This document shows positions 16,454 to 26,202 of a DNA stretch of 64,000 nt, piece after piece (position 1 is the stretch's first letter; the number at the start of each line of letters is the position of its first letter). The notes below the pieces were generated by a model that was given only the letters and a program-made list of their open reading frames with translations, was not told the origin of the DNA and did no database searches. The stretch comes from an uncultured beta proteobacterium (GTDB taxonomy: Bacteria > Pseudomonadota > Gammaproteobacteria > Burkholderiales > SG8-41), in the NCBI GenBank assembly GCA_903889565.1, contig CAISYC010000071.1:115783-179782 (forward strand). Direction: 5' to 3'. Both the position numbers and the translations under genes were made by a program.

Positions 16454-17365
16454 TTACTTGCCAATACGATTGCGCAGTTTACCGAGCCCGACCACCTCGG
16501 TTTCCATGATGTCGCCGGGTTGCATGAACTCGGGCGGCGTTCGCGCATGGCCGACGCCGGAGGGTGTGCCGGTGGCGATGATGTCGCCCGCTTCGAGCGT
16601 GAGTCCGGCTGACAGTTCGGCAATGATGCGCGGCAGTTTGAAATATAGATGCCGCGTGTTCGAGTTCTGCTTGATCGCGCCGTTGACGCTGCAGCGGATA
16701 TCCAGATTGTTCGGATCGGCGACTTCGTCGGCGGTGGCGATCCACGGCCCCATCGGGCAGTGGCCGTCCAGACTCTTGCCCTTGAACCATTGCTGGCCGT
16801 GGCGGCGCTGAATTTCGCGCGCCGACACATCGTTGATCACGGTAAAGCCGAACACGTGCTTCATCGCGTTGGCCTCGGTGATGTTGCGGCCGGGTTTGCC
16901 GATGATCATGCCGAGCTCGACCTCCCAATCCAGCTTCTCGGTGACGCCCTGGTGCGATGGTACGTCGTCGAAGGGGCCGTTCATGCAAGTCGCGGCCTTG
17001 GTGAAAAACGCCGGGTGCGCCGGCATTTCCTGCACGTGCGGCCGCGCCTTGGCGCCTTCCTCGAAGTGGTCGAGATAATTCCACCCCACGCAAAATATGT
17101 TCTTGCGCGGACGCGGAATCGGCGACAGCAGTTTGACCGCCTTCAGCTTGATGCCCTTGCCCTTGTACAGTTTGATCAGCCCTGCAATGGCGGCGAGGCC
17201 GGTTTTGCCGGAGGCGATCAGCGACACCATATCGGCGGGGTCGAACGGCAGGCGTTTGCGCGCGCGTTTGGCGACCTCGCCGATGTCGAACGCGGTTTCC
17301 GCATCGAGCAGCACACCGGTGCGCGCGACGCCGCCGCGCTTGGGTTTGAAGGTGATCAAACGCAT
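16454..17365 (-). CDS. Fumarylacetoacetate hydrolase family protein
   Basis: A 303-residue enzyme of the FAH superfamily, which cleaves C-C bonds or hydrates/decarboxylates keto acids in aromatic and sugar-acid catabolism. Core motifs are FCVGWNYLDHFEE, the metal-binding Glu pair in DWEVELGMIIG, VSAREIQRRHGQQWFKGKSLDGHCPMGPW and GDIIATGTPSGVG. The ATG at 17365 gives the family-typical start MRLITFKPKRGG; the frame continues upstream but there it is a shadow of the next gene. It lies 13 bases downstream of the proline iminopeptidase gene and is co-directional. The exact substrate cannot be deduced. Confidence 0.92.
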   Translation of the reverse strand: MRLITFKPKRGGVARTGVLLDAETAFDIGEVAKRARKRLPFDPADMVSLIASGKTGLAAIAGLIKLYKGKGIKLKAVKLLSPIPRPRKNIFCVGWNYLDHFEEGAKARPHVQEMPAHPAFFTKAATCMNGPFDDVPSHQGVTEKLDWEVELGMIIGKPGRNITEANAMKHVFGFTVINDVSAREIQRRHGQQWFKGKSLDGHCPMGPWIATADEVADPNNLDIRCSVNGAIKQNSNTRHLYFKLPRIIAELSAGLTLEAGDIIATGTPSGVGHARTPPEFMQPGDIMETEVVGLGKLRNRIGK

Positions 17366-17378
17366 GGTGAATTCCTTT

Positions 17379-18350
17379 TCATTTTGCAATAAGAGTTTTG
17401 AAGCGCTCGGTCGCGCGCATGAGTTGGGCGCTGATGCCGGGTTCCCAGGCCGCGTGGCCGGCTGCGGGCACCACCACGTATTCGGCTTCCGGCAAGGCAA
17501 GATGCAGGTCGTGCGCACTGACGGCAGGGCACACGGCGTCGTAGCGCCCCTGAATAATGACCGCCGGCAACCCGCGCAGGCGCCCGACGTTGTCCAGCAG
17601 CGCGTTGCGCGGCAGGAATATATCGTGGGTGAAGTAATGCGCTTCCATGCGCGCGAGGCCCAGTGCAACGACATCGCTGGCGAAATACGCGACGGTATCC
17701 GGGCTCGGCAGCAGCGTCGAACAGGAGCCCTCGTAGGTGCTCCATGCGCGCGCCGCCGGCATATGCACCGCAGGGTCCGGATCGGTCAGGCGTTTGTAAT
17801 ATGCGGCGAGCAGATCGCCGCGTTCGTGGTCGGGGATCATCTGCACGAAGGCCTGCCAGGCTTCCGGGAAAATGTTTTTCAGGCCGTACAAAAACCAGTC
17901 GATTTCGCCCCGGCGACAAAGAAAGATGCCGCGCAGTACGAAACCCGTGCAGCGCTCGGGGTGGGCTTCGCCGTAGGCCAGCGCCAGGGTCGAGCCCCAG
18001 GAACCGCCGAATACCAGCCAGCGCTCGATGTTCAGGTGCCGGCGCAGGGTTTCGATGTCGGCGATCAGCAGCGGCGTAGTGTTGTCGCGCAATTCGCCCA
18101 GCGGCGTGGAGCGGCCGGCACCGCGCTGGTCGAAGACCACGATGCGGTAATGCGCCGGGTCGAAAAAACGCCGGTGATTGGGCGTGCTGCCGGCGCCGGG
18201 TCCGCCGTGCAAAAACACCACCGGCACGCCTCGCGGATTGCCCGACTCCTCCCAATACATGGTGTGCGTGGCATCGAGCCGCAGCATGCCGCCGCGATTC
18301 GGTTCTAGCGGCGGGTAGAGTTCGTGGCGGTACGCGGGGGGGGTGTCCAT
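17379..18350 (-). CDS. pip: Proline iminopeptidase
   Basis: A 323-residue alpha/beta-hydrolase matching prolyl aminopeptidase, which removes N-terminal proline from peptides in the cytoplasm. Visible marks are the N-terminal YPPLEPNRGGMLRLD, oxyanion loop HGGPGAGS, FDQRGAGRSTP, nucleophile Ser in GGSWGSTLAL, acid Asp in GRYDAVCP and base His in AAGHAAWEP. The start ATG 18350 is the family start; the open frame above it is a shadow of malic enzyme. It is divergent from maeB and shares a transcript with the FAH-family gene. Confidence 0.93.
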   Translation of the reverse strand: MDTPPAYRHELYPPLEPNRGGMLRLDATHTMYWEESGNPRGVPVVFLHGGPGAGSTPNHRRFFDPAHYRIVVFDQRGAGRSTPLGELRDNTTPLLIADIETLRRHLNIERWLVFGGSWGSTLALAYGEAHPERCTGFVLRGIFLCRRGEIDWFLYGLKNIFPEAWQAFVQMIPDHERGDLLAAYYKRLTDPDPAVHMPAARAWSTYEGSCSTLLPSPDTVAYFASDVVALGLARMEAHYFTHDIFLPRNALLDNVGRLRGLPAVIIQGRYDAVCPAVSAHDLHLALPEAEYVVVPAAGHAAWEPGISAQLMRATERFKTLIAK

Positions 18351-18460
18351 TGCCTGAATCGAGCAGTCCGCGCAACGCGCATGGTGGCGTGAACATAACA
18401 CAAACGCTGCTTGTGACGGAACGCCCGTGGGCGCCGCGCAGGCGGGCGACGACGGTGCGT

Positions 18461-18466
18461 TATAAT
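18461..18466 (+). promoter_or_regulatory. Perfect -10 hexamer upstream of malic enzyme
   Basis: TATAAT lies 28 bases before the ATG at 18495. It contains the in-frame upstream ATG at 18465, which rules that ATG out as the translation start. No good -35 box is visible at the usual distance. Confidence 0.6.
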
Positions 18467-18494
18467 GCGCCTCCCCTCTGAAGCAGACGCGAAA

Positions 18495-20792
18495 ATGGAT
18501 GATTCTTTGCGCAAGAGCGCGCTCGATTACCACCGGCTGCCGACACCGGGCAAGATTTCGGTTGCGCCGACCAAGGGTCTGCTGAACCAGCGTGATCTTG
18601 CGCTGGCGTATACGCCCGGCGTCGCCGCCGCCTGCGAAGCCATCGTCGCCGATCCGGCCGAAGCGCGCAATCTGACCGCGCGCGGCAACCTCGTTGCGGT
18701 GATTACCAATGGCACCGCCGTGCTTGGTTTGGGCGCGATCGGACCGCTCGCCGCCAAGCCGGTGATGGAAGGCAAGGCGGTGTTGTTCAAGAAATTCGCC
18801 GGCATCGATGTGTTCGACATCGAGATCAACGAGCGCGATCCGGACAAACTGGTCGATATCATCGCCAGCCTCGAGCCGACCTTCGGCGGCATCAATCTCG
18901 AGGATATCAAGGCGCCGGAGTGTTTCATCGTCGAGCGCAAGCTGCGCGAGCGCTGCCGTATTCCGGTTTTTCACGATGACCAGCACGGCACCGCGATTAC
19001 CGTCAGCGCGGCCTTTCTCAACGGCCTGAAGGTTGTCGGCAAGGACATCAAAAAAATCAAGCTGGTCGTTTCCGGTGCCGGCGCTGCCGCGCTGACCTGT
19101 CTTGAACTGATGTGCAAACTCGGTTTGCCGCGCGAACATATCATCGTCACCGACATCGAAGGTGTCGTTTACAAGGGGCGCAGCGTGCTGATGGATCCGG
19201 ACAAGGAGCGATTCGCGGTCGAGACCAAGGCGCGCACGCTGGCCGAGGTGATCGAGGGCGCCGACGTATTCCTCGGTCTGTCGGCGGGGAAAGTGCTGAA
19301 GCCCGAGATGGTCAAGCGCATGGCCGAGCGGCCGCTCATACTGGCGCTGGCCAATCCCGAGCCGGAGATCCTGCCCGAACTGGCGCGCGCAGCGCGGCCC
19401 GACGTAGTGATGGCGACCGGCCGTTCGGACTATCCGAACCAGGTCAACAACGTGTTGTGCTTTCCGTTCGTGTTCCGCGGCGCGCTCGATGTCGGCGCCA
19501 CCACCATCAACACCGACATGGAAATGGCCGCCGTGCACGCGATCGCCGCGCTGGCGCAGGCCGAACAATCCGATGTCGTGGCGATGGCCTACGGCGAAAA
19601 GAATATTTCGTTCGGCCCCGATTACCTGATTCCGCGGCCGTTCGATCCGCGCCTGATCGCGCAGGTCGCACCGGCGGTGGCGAAGGCGGCGATGGACAGC
19701 GGCGTGGCGACGCGACCGATTGCCGATCTCGACGCCTATCGCGATTCTCTGCAGCAGTTCGTCTATCACTCCGGCATGATCATGAAGCCGATGTTCGCCG
19801 CCGCCAAGGAGGCGCAGGCGCGGCGCATCGTTTACGCCGAGGGCGAGGACGAGCGCGTGTTGCGCGCTACCCAGGTGGTGGTGGATGAAAATCTGGCGCG
19901 GCCGATCCTGGTCGGCCGGCCGTCAGTGATCGAACGGCGCATCGAACGCTTCGGCCTGCGCATCAAGGCCGGCATCGATTTCGATCTGATCAATCCCGAA
20001 TGGGACTCGCGCTATCGCGAATTCTGGGAAGAGTACTACCGGCTGACACAGCGCAAAGGTGTCTCGCAGGAGTATGCCAAGATCGAAATGCGCCGCCGCA
20101 ACACGCTGATCGGCGCGATGCTGGTGCGCCGCGGCGAGGCCGACGGCATGCTGTGCGGCACCTTCGGTGTCCACGGCACGCATTTGCACTACGTCGATCA
20201 GGTGATCGGCCGCCGTCAGGGCGTCAACAATTATTACGCGATGAATGTGCTGCTGCTGCCAAAACGCACGGTGTTCATCTGCGACACCTACGTCAATTTC
20301 GATCCGACCGCCGAGCAGATCGCCGAGATGACCGTGCTGGCGGCGGAGGAAATCCGGCGCTTCGGCATGACGCCGAAAATTGCGTTGTTGTCGCATTCCA
20401 GCTTCGGCAGCGCCGACACGCCGACCGCGCAGAAAATGCGCACGGCGCTGGCGATCCTCGAAAAGATCGCCCCCGACCTGGAAATCGACGGCGAGATGCA
20501 CGGCGATGCGGCATTGTCGGCCGATGTGCGGCGCGGCGCGCTTCCGAATTCGCGTCTGAAAGGCGACGCCAACCTGCTGATCATGCCGACGCTGGATGCG
20601 GCGAATATCGGCTTCAATCTGCTCAAGACCGCCGCCGGCGACGGCATTACGGTCGGGCCGATCCTGCTCGGCGCCGCCAAGGCCGTGCACATCATCACGC
20701 CGACGGCGACGGTGCGGCGCATCGTCAACATGACCGCATTGACCGTGGTCGATGCAGGCGCGGCGCGCGGCAACCTCGCGCTGCCGTTCTGA
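18495..20792 (+). CDS. maeB: NADP-dependent malic enzyme (MaeB-type, with phosphotransacetylase-like domain)
   Basis: A 765-residue protein converting malate to pyruvate, CO2 and NADPH. The malic domain is residues 1 to about 430, with [43 protein letters not shown]-like [23 protein letters not shown] and the NAD-binding [12 protein letters not shown]. The rest is a phosphotransacetylase-like domain ([30 protein letters not shown] [30 protein letters not shown]). In E. coli MaeB this part is regulatory rather than catalytic. The ATG 18495 is chosen because 18465 lies inside the -10 box. Fumarase follows 34 bases later, giving a C4-acid pair. Confidence 0.95.
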   Translation: MDDSLRKSALDYHRLPTPGKISVAPTKGLLNQRDLALAYTPGVAAACEAIVADPAEARNLTARGNLVAVITNGTAVLGLGAIGPLAAKPVMEGKAVLFKKFAGIDVFDIEINERDPDKLVDIIASLEPTFGGINLEDIKAPECFIVERKLRERCRIPVFHDDQHGTAITVSAAFLNGLKVVGKDIKKIKLVVSGAGAAALTCLELMCKLGLPREHIIVTDIEGVVYKGRSVLMDPDKERFAVETKARTLAEVIEGADVFLGLSAGKVLKPEMVKRMAERPLILALANPEPEILPELARAARPDVVMATGRSDYPNQVNNVLCFPFVFRGALDVGATTINTDMEMAAVHAIAALAQAEQSDVVAMAYGEKNISFGPDYLIPRPFDPRLIAQVAPAVAKAAMDSGVATRPIADLDAYRDSLQQFVYHSGMIMKPMFAAAKEAQARRIVYAEGEDERVLRATQVVVDENLARPILVGRPSVIERRIERFGLRIKAGIDFDLINPEWDSRYREFWEEYYRLTQRKGVSQEYAKIEMRRRNTLIGAMLVRRGEADGMLCGTFGVHGTHLHYVDQVIGRRQGVNNYYAMNVLLLPKRTVFICDTYVNFDPTAEQIAEMTVLAAEEIRRFGMTPKIALLSHSSFGSADTPTAQKMRTALAILEKIAPDLEIDGEMHGDAALSADVRRGALPNSRLKGDANLLIMPTLDAANIGFNLLKTAAGDGITVGPILLGAAKAVHIITPTATVRRIVNMTALTVVDAGAARGNLALPF

Positions 20793-20826
20793 ATTCAATC
20801 GCATTGATTTGATAAAAGGCCGATCG

Positions 20827-22344
20827 ATGACCACCATCAAACAGGAAGATTTCGTTCAAAGCATCGCCGACGCATACCAGTTCATTTCGTACTATCACCC
20901 GGTCGATTTCATCAAGGCGATGGCGGAGGCCTACGAGGCCGAGCAATCGCCCGCGGCGAAGAACGCCATTGCGCAGATTCTGATCAATGCGCGCATGGCC
21001 GCAGAAGGCCATCGCCCGATCTGTCAGGACACCGGCATCGCGGTGGTCTATCTGAAGGTCGGCATGAACGTACGCTGGGACGCCGCGCTGTCGGTGACCG
21101 ACATGGTGAGCGAGGGCGTGCGCCGCGCTTACACCAACAAGGAAAACCCGCTGCGCGGCTCGATCGTCGCCGACCCCGACGGCACGCGCAAAAACACGCG
21201 CGACAATTCGCCGGCGGTGGTGCACATGGAACTGGTGCCCGGCGACAAGGTGGAAGTGAAACTCGCCGCCAAGGGTGGCGGCTCGGAAAGCAAAACCAAA
21301 TTCACCGTGCTCAACCCGAGTGATTCGGTGGTTGACTGGGTGCTCGAACAGGTGCCGACCATGGGCGGCGACTGGTGCCCGCCCGGTATGCTGGGTGTGG
21401 GCATTGGCGGCACGCCGGAGAAGGCGATGGTGCTGGCCAAGGAATCGATCCTCGACCATCTCTCGATGCACGAACTGAAGGCGCGCGGGCCGAAAAATCG
21501 CGCCGAGGAACTGCGCCTCGAATTGTTTGAAAAAATCAACGCGCTGGGCATTGGCGCACAGGGCCTCGGTGGTCTGACCACGCTGCTCGACGTCAAGGTG
21601 CTTGATTACCCGACCCACGCGGTGATGAAGCCGGTGGCGATCGTGCCGAACTGCGCGGCGACGCGCCATCTCGAATTCGAACTCGACGGCTCCGGGCCGG
21701 CGAAATTCGAAGTGCCCAGCCTCGACAACTGGCCCAAGCTCAGCATCGACATGGCCGCGGGTGCCACGCGCGTCGACCTCGCCAGGCTCGACAAGGCTGA
21801 AGTCGCCACATGGAAGGCGGGCGACCGACTGTTGTTGAACGGCAAGATACTGACCGGCCGCGATGCCGCGCACAAACGCATCGTCGACATGATCGCCAAG
21901 GGTGAAAAGCTGCCGGTCGATTTCACCAACAAACTCATTTATTACGTCGGCCCGGTCGATCCGGTGCGCGACGAGGTGGTGGGTCCGGCCGGGCCGACGA
22001 CCTCGCGGCGGATGGACAAGTTCATGGAGACCATGCTCGGCAAGACCGGCCTCATCGGCTCGATCGGCAAGAGCGAGCGCGGCGCGCAAACGGTCGAGAC
22101 CATCAAGAAGTACGGCGGCGCGCATCTGATTGCGGTCGGCGGTGCCGCCTATCTGGTGTCGAAGGCGGTCAAGGCTTCCAAGGTGCTCGCCTTCGGCGAT
22201 CTCGGCATGGAGGCGATCTACGAATTCGACGTCAAGGATATGCCGGTGACCGTCGCCGTCGATGCGACCGGCAACGCCGTGCACGACAGCGGCCCGCGCG
22301 AATGGCGCAGCAAGATCGGCAAGATTCCGGTCAAGGTGGTTTGA
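20827..22344 (+). CDS. Fumarate hydratase, class I (iron-sulfur)
   Basis: A 505-residue homologue of the oxygen-sensitive 4Fe-4S fumarases, which interconvert fumarate and malate in the TCA cycle. Three cysteines are placed as expected for the cluster: Cys66 in ICQDTG, Cys184 in GDWCPPGM and Cys276 in VPNCAATRH. The C-terminal beta domain contains LYYVGPVDPVRDEV-like LIYYVGPVDPV, GPTTSRRMDKF and GDLGMEAIYEFDVKDMPV. The ATG at 20827 follows a weak AAAGG. It lies downstream of maeB and is probably co-transcribed with it. No class II fumarase is in the window. Confidence 0.95.
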   Translation: MTTIKQEDFVQSIADAYQFISYYHPVDFIKAMAEAYEAEQSPAAKNAIAQILINARMAAEGHRPICQDTGIAVVYLKVGMNVRWDAALSVTDMVSEGVRRAYTNKENPLRGSIVADPDGTRKNTRDNSPAVVHMELVPGDKVEVKLAAKGGGSESKTKFTVLNPSDSVVDWVLEQVPTMGGDWCPPGMLGVGIGGTPEKAMVLAKESILDHLSMHELKARGPKNRAEELRLELFEKINALGIGAQGLGGLTTLLDVKVLDYPTHAVMKPVAIVPNCAATRHLEFELDGSGPAKFEVPSLDNWPKLSIDMAAGATRVDLARLDKAEVATWKAGDRLLLNGKILTGRDAAHKRIVDMIAKGEKLPVDFTNKLIYYVGPVDPVRDEVVGPAGPTTSRRMDKFMETMLGKTGLIGSIGKSERGAQTVETIKKYGGAHLIAVGGAAYLVSKAVKASKVLAFGDLGMEAIYEFDVKDMPVTVAVDATGNAVHDSGPREWRSKIGKIPVKVV

Positions 22345-22357
22345 GCGCGGGCGCGCA

Positions 22358-23080
22358 ATGGCTGCCTCACTGAGCGGCGCCGTCGCGGTCGTCACCGGCG
22401 GCAATCGCGGCATTGGCAACGAAATCGGCCGCCAACTTGCGGCGCGCGGCCTGCGTGTGGTGCTGACCAGCCGCCATGTTGACCAAGGCGAGGCTGCCTG
22501 CAGGATCATCAATGCAGTGCACGGCGACAAGCGTGCCACCACCTTCAAGCTTGAGGTCACCGATGGCGGGGACATTCAGGCGCTGGCCGCGCATGTTGCA
22601 GCCGTGTTTGGCCGTCTCGATGTGCTGGTCAACAACGCCGGCATCCAGATCGACCCCAAAGGGTCGCGCGCCCTCAATGCCGATCTGCAAACCTATCGCG
22701 ATACATTCGAGACCAATGTGCTGGCACCACTGGCGCTGATCCAGGCCTTGTTGCCGCTGATGAAGAAGAACGGCTACGGGCGCATCGTCAACCTATCGAG
22801 CGGGCTCGGCCAGTTGTCCGAAATGACCAGCGGCACGCCGGCCTATCGGATGTCGAAGACCGCGCTGAATGCATTGACGCGCATCGTTGCCGCGGAGGTC
22901 CGCGGCAGCAACATTCTGGTCAATGCGATGTCGCCGGGCTGGGTCAAATCCGACATGGGGGGGCCGTTCGCGCCGCGCACCCTCGAACAGGGTGCGGATA
23001 CCGCAGTGTGGCTGGCGTCGCTGCCGGACGGCGGACCCAGCGGCGGATTTTTTTATGATCGCGCGCCGATTGCATGGTAA
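22358..23080 (+). CDS. Short-chain dehydrogenase/reductase
   Basis: A 240-residue classical SDR. It has the cofactor motif VVTGGNRGIGNEIGRQL, NNAGIQ, catalytic Ser in NLSSGLGQ and Tyr-x3-Lys in AYRMSKTALN. It ends GFFYDRAPIAW, like carbonyl-reductase-type SDRs of bacteria and plants. It probably reduces a carbonyl with NADPH (Arg after the Rossmann beta-2, TSRHVDQG, favours NADPH). It lies 13 bases after fumarase, so it is likely in the same transcript, though no metabolic link is obvious. Confidence 0.9.
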   Translation: MAASLSGAVAVVTGGNRGIGNEIGRQLAARGLRVVLTSRHVDQGEAACRIINAVHGDKRATTFKLEVTDGGDIQALAAHVAAVFGRLDVLVNNAGIQIDPKGSRALNADLQTYRDTFETNVLAPLALIQALLPLMKKNGYGRIVNLSSGLGQLSEMTSGTPAYRMSKTALNALTRIVAAEVRGSNILVNAMSPGWVKSDMGGPFAPRTLEQGADTAVWLASLPDGGPSGGFFYDRAPIAW

Positions 23081-23110
23081 TGACTTGGTCGCGGCAGCGC
23101 GTTACCGGCC

Positions 23111-23740
23111 ATGCCCGCGATTGAGCCGGCGGGCGCGGCAACGCTGACGCGCGACCGGATCGCCGAGCGGCTGCGCCGTCCGCCGCCGCCGCCGCTGGCG
23201 GAGGACAAACACCAGTCGCCGGTGCCGCCGGGGGCGCGCGTGACGCTGGCGGCGGTGCTGGTGCCGCTAGTCGAACGCGACGGCGCGATCCATGTGCTCC
23301 TCACCCAGCGCAGTGCGCATCTGCGCGATCATCCGAACCAGATCAGCTTTCCCGGCGGCCGCGTCGAAGGCGGCGATGAAAACCGCATCGGGACGGCGTT
23401 GCGCGAAGCCGAGGAGGAAATCGGGCTGGCGCCCGCACACGTCGAGATACTGGGCATGCTGCCGGAGCATGAAATGTCAACGGGATTTCGCATCAGTCCG
23501 GTGGTCGGCTGGATCGAGCCGCCGTTCGACCTCAAGCTTGATCCGTTCGAAGTGGCCGCGGCGTTCGAGGTGCCGCTGGCGCATTTTCTCGAGCCTGCCA
23601 ACCACCTTCGACGCCATTATTTTTTCAACGGTCGCGACCGCGATTACCTTGCCATGCCCTATGCGGGCCGCTACATCTGGGGCGCCACCGCCGGCATGCT
23701 CTACAGCCTCTACCGTCAGCTCACCGCCGGCTCAAGCTGA
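23111..23740 (+). CDS. CoA pyrophosphatase-type Nudix hydrolase
   Basis: A 209-residue Nudix protein. The Nudix box is GGRVEGGDENRIGTALREAEEEIGL, preceded by the CoA-pyrophosphatase signature LLTQRSAHLRDHPNQISFPGG (CoA-binding UPF0035 motif). It hydrolyses CoA or oxidised CoA to phosphopantetheine and adenosine diphosphate in the cytoplasm. The N-terminal 60 residues include a short polyproline run, RPPPPPLAED. It lies 30 bases after the SDR gene. All key acidic residues of the box are present. Confidence 0.92.
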   Translation: MPAIEPAGAATLTRDRIAERLRRPPPPPLAEDKHQSPVPPGARVTLAAVLVPLVERDGAIHVLLTQRSAHLRDHPNQISFPGGRVEGGDENRIGTALREAEEEIGLAPAHVEILGMLPEHEMSTGFRISPVVGWIEPPFDLKLDPFEVAAAFEVPLAHFLEPANHLRRHYFFNGRDRDYLAMPYAGRYIWGATAGMLYSLYRQLTAGSS

Positions 23741-23807
23741 GCGGCGGGCCGGCCGTTAACGGACGGGATGGCGTTTATCCGCCAAAGCGCCCGAACGGTG
23801 TGGCAAT

Positions 23808-25013
23808 ATGGACCCATTCGATTTCCGGGGATTGCACAGTCTGATGGACAGCGGCGGGCGCCCGAATCAGCCGAAGGTCGGCCTGGTCATGAGCGGCGGC
23901 GGCGCGCGCGCGGCCTATCAGGTCGGCGTGCTGCGCGCGATCTCCGAAATGCTGCCGGCGGATTCGCCGGTGCCGTTCAAGATCATCTGCGGCACTTCCG
24001 CCGGCGCGATCAACGCGACGGTGCTGGCCGCCAATGCCGGCAATTTTCGCCAGGGCGTGCGCCAGCTGATGACGGTGTGGAAAAATTTCCACGTTCATCA
24101 CGTCTATCGTGCCGATCCGCTCGGCGTCATTCAAAACAGCAGCAAGTGGATTGCCGCCGCGCTGACCGGCGGCCTCGGCAAGGAAACGCCGATCTCGCTG
24201 CTCGATAACGCGCCGCTGGCACGGCTGCTCGGCAGCCGTCTTGACTATCCTGCCATTCAGGAAAACATCAATCGCGGCCACCTGTCGGCGTTCAGCATCA
24301 CCTGCTCGGGTTACACCTCTGGACAGTCGGTGACGTTTTTTCAGGCGGCGCCGGGCGTTGAATCGTGGCAGCGCGCGCGCCGCATCGGCATCCCCGGCGA
24401 GATCCGGCCCGATCATTTGCTGGCATCCTCGGCACTGCCGTTCATTTTTCCGGCGGTGCATATCAATCGCGAATATTTCGGCGACGGTTCGATGCGGCAG
24501 ATTGCGCCGGTGAGCCCGGCGCTGCATCTGGGCGCCGACCGCGTGTTCGTGATCGGCGTCGGCCGCCAGTTGCAGGCGCAGCAGGAGCGCATCAAGACCG
24601 ACGCCTATCCGTCGCTGGCGCAGATTGCCGGTCACTGCCTGAACAGCATTTTTCTCGATAGTCTTGAAGTCGATCTCGAGCGTCTGCAGCGCATCAACCG
24701 CACACTCGCGGCAATGCCGCCGGAAGCGCGGGCCGCCAACAACATGCCGCTGCACGAAGTCGATTTCCGCGTGATTTCGCCGAGCGAGGCGCTCGAAAAA
24801 ATTGCCGTCGCCCATGTGCGCGAACTGCCGCTCACCATTCGCACCTTGCTCTATACCGTCGGCGCCCTGAAGAAGGGCGGCTCCAATCTGATCAGCTATC
24901 TGCTGTTCGAGAAGGGCTACTGCCGGGCACTGATCAAGCTTGGCTACCAGGACAGCATGCAGCGGCGCGACGACCTGATGCGTTTTCTCGGTTACGAAGC
25001 GTGCTGGTTGTAA
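23808..25013 (+). CDS. Patatin-like phospholipase
   Basis: A 401-residue protein with the patatin catalytic elements. The oxyanion loop is VMSGGGARAAYQVGVL (about 28-43). The nucleophile Ser64 is in ICGTSAGAINA, and the dyad Asp is near residue 226 in YFGDGSMRQIAP, where the usual Asp-Gly-Gly/Ala is Asp-Gly-Ser. It is predicted to hydrolyse membrane phospholipids or other acyl esters. It has no signal peptide. The C-terminal 80 residues (LTIRTLLYTVGALKKGGSN) form a helical extension common in bacterial patatins of this size. Confidence 0.9.
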   Translation: MDPFDFRGLHSLMDSGGRPNQPKVGLVMSGGGARAAYQVGVLRAISEMLPADSPVPFKIICGTSAGAINATVLAANAGNFRQGVRQLMTVWKNFHVHHVYRADPLGVIQNSSKWIAAALTGGLGKETPISLLDNAPLARLLGSRLDYPAIQENINRGHLSAFSITCSGYTSGQSVTFFQAAPGVESWQRARRIGIPGEIRPDHLLASSALPFIFPAVHINREYFGDGSMRQIAPVSPALHLGADRVFVIGVGRQLQAQQERIKTDAYPSLAQIAGHCLNSIFLDSLEVDLERLQRINRTLAAMPPEARAANNMPLHEVDFRVISPSEALEKIAVAHVRELPLTIRTLLYTVGALKKGGSNLISYLLFEKGYCRALIKLGYQDSMQRRDDLMRFLGYEACWL

Positions 25014-25029
25014 GCGGCGCCTGTTGTTG

Positions 25030-25635
25030 ATGGAAAAACCCTACGCGGAAGCCTGTGCGCGCAATCGCGAGCCGCTGCTGGAAGTCCTGCGCGAGGCGTT
25101 CGCGCAATCGCGTCGCGTGCTCGAAATCGGTTCCGGCACCGGCCAGCATGCCGTGCATTTTGCCGCGCATCTGCCGCATCTCGTCTGGCAGACCAGTGAG
25201 CTGCCGCAACATCACGCCGGCATCAACGCCTGGCTGGCCGACGCGCGCCTGCCCAATCTGCTGCCGCCGCTCGCGCTCGATGTCGCCGGCGCGTGGCCGC
25301 CGGGTCCCTTCGACGCCGTGTTCAGCGCCAACACCCTGCACATCATGGCATGGCCGCAGGTCGAACAGTTTTTTGCCGGGGCCGCGCGCGTGCTGGCGGG
25401 TGGCGGCGTGCTGGCGGTCTACGGGCCGTTCAATTACGCCGGCGCCTATACGTCGGAGAGCAATGCGCAGTTCGATGTCTGGCTGAAGGCGCGTTATGCC
25501 GGCGGCGGCATCCGCGATTTCGAGAACGTTTGTGCGCTCGCGCGGTCACAAGGCTTCGAATTCGCGCACGATATCGCGATGCCGGCCAACAACCGCACGC
25601 TGCTGTGGCAGCGATTGAGCGAAAGCGCGGCCTGA
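25030..25635 (+). CDS. DUF938 family SAM-dependent methyltransferase-like protein
   Basis: A 201-residue protein with a class I methyltransferase core: RVLEIGSGTGQHAVHFA (SAM loop), LPPLALDVAG, FDAVFSANTLHIM and GGVLAVYGPFNYAGAYTSESN. The start KPYAEACARNREPLLEVLRE is characteristic of DUF938. ATG 25030 is preferred over two TTG codons just upstream. The target is unknown. It is followed by greB on the same strand after 54 bases. Confidence 0.9.
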   Translation: MEKPYAEACARNREPLLEVLREAFAQSRRVLEIGSGTGQHAVHFAAHLPHLVWQTSELPQHHAGINAWLADARLPNLLPPLALDVAGAWPPGPFDAVFSANTLHIMAWPQVEQFFAGAARVLAGGGVLAVYGPFNYAGAYTSESNAQFDVWLKARYAGGGIRDFENVCALARSQGFEFAHDIAMPANNRTLLWQRLSESAA

Positions 25636-25689
25636 CATATAGTGGGGCCTTGTTCCGGGTTGATTTGTCATTCGAGGCGTTGACGGGCC

Positions 25690-26202
25690 ATGAGCCGCGC
25701 ATTTGTCAAAGAGAACGACGAAGAGTCTGCAGCCGCCGAGTTGCCGGAGCGCCCGCTCGCCGATTATCCGAACTACGTCACGCTGCGCGGTCTCGTGCAG
25801 CTGCGCGAGCGGCTGGCGGCACTCCACGCCGAGCGCGACCGCCTGGTTGCCGCCGACGATCCGCAGTGGCGTCAGCGCCTGCTTGAAGTGAAACGCGATA
25901 TCCGCTATTTCAGCGCGCAGATCGATCGCGCGGTGGCCGTCGATCCGGTCGCGCAACCGCACGACGAGGTGCGTTTCGGCGCCCTCGTCACTCTCGTCGA
26001 TGACGAGGGGCGGCAGCGCCGCTTCGAGATCGTCGGCGACGACGAAGCGGAGCCGGCGCAAAGCCGCATCAGCTGGGCCACGCCGCTGGCGCGCGCCCTG
26101 ATCGGCGCGCGCCTCGGCGAGCGCGTGAAATGGCCGCGCCCCGGGGAGCACGCGGAACTGGAGGTGGCGGCGATCGATTGCGCCGCCGCCGGCGCGCCAT
26201 GA
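25690..26202 (+). CDS. greB: Transcription elongation factor GreB
   Basis: A 170-residue Gre factor that rescues backtracked RNA polymerase by stimulating transcript cleavage. The start MSRAFVKEND is the GreB hallmark. The N-terminal coiled coil spans about 35-80 (LVQLRERLAALHAERDRLVAADDPQWRQRLLEVKRD), and the C-terminal FKBP-like domain has VRFGALVTLVDDEG and SWATPLARALIGARLGERV. The tip contains the acidic pair ADD, as expected for activity. It overlaps the next gene by ATGA. Confidence 0.93.
   Translation: MSRAFVKENDEESAAAELPERPLADYPNYVTLRGLVQLRERLAALHAERDRLVAADDPQWRQRLLEVKRDIRYFSAQIDRAVAVDPVAQPHDEVRFGALVTLVDDEGRQRRFEIVGDDEAEPAQSRISWATPLARALIGARLGERVKWPRPGEHAELEVAAIDCAAAGAP

Noticed and set aside
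18465..18494. Upstream in-frame ATG of malic enzyme as start
   Set aside because: It lies inside the perfect TATAAT box, so it would be upstream of the transcript; ATG 18495 also matches the family start.
17379..19769. Long minus-strand frame that would fuse a 470-residue N-terminus to proline iminopeptidase
   Set aside because: The extra part lies antisense to malic enzyme and has no motif; the family start is ATG 18350.
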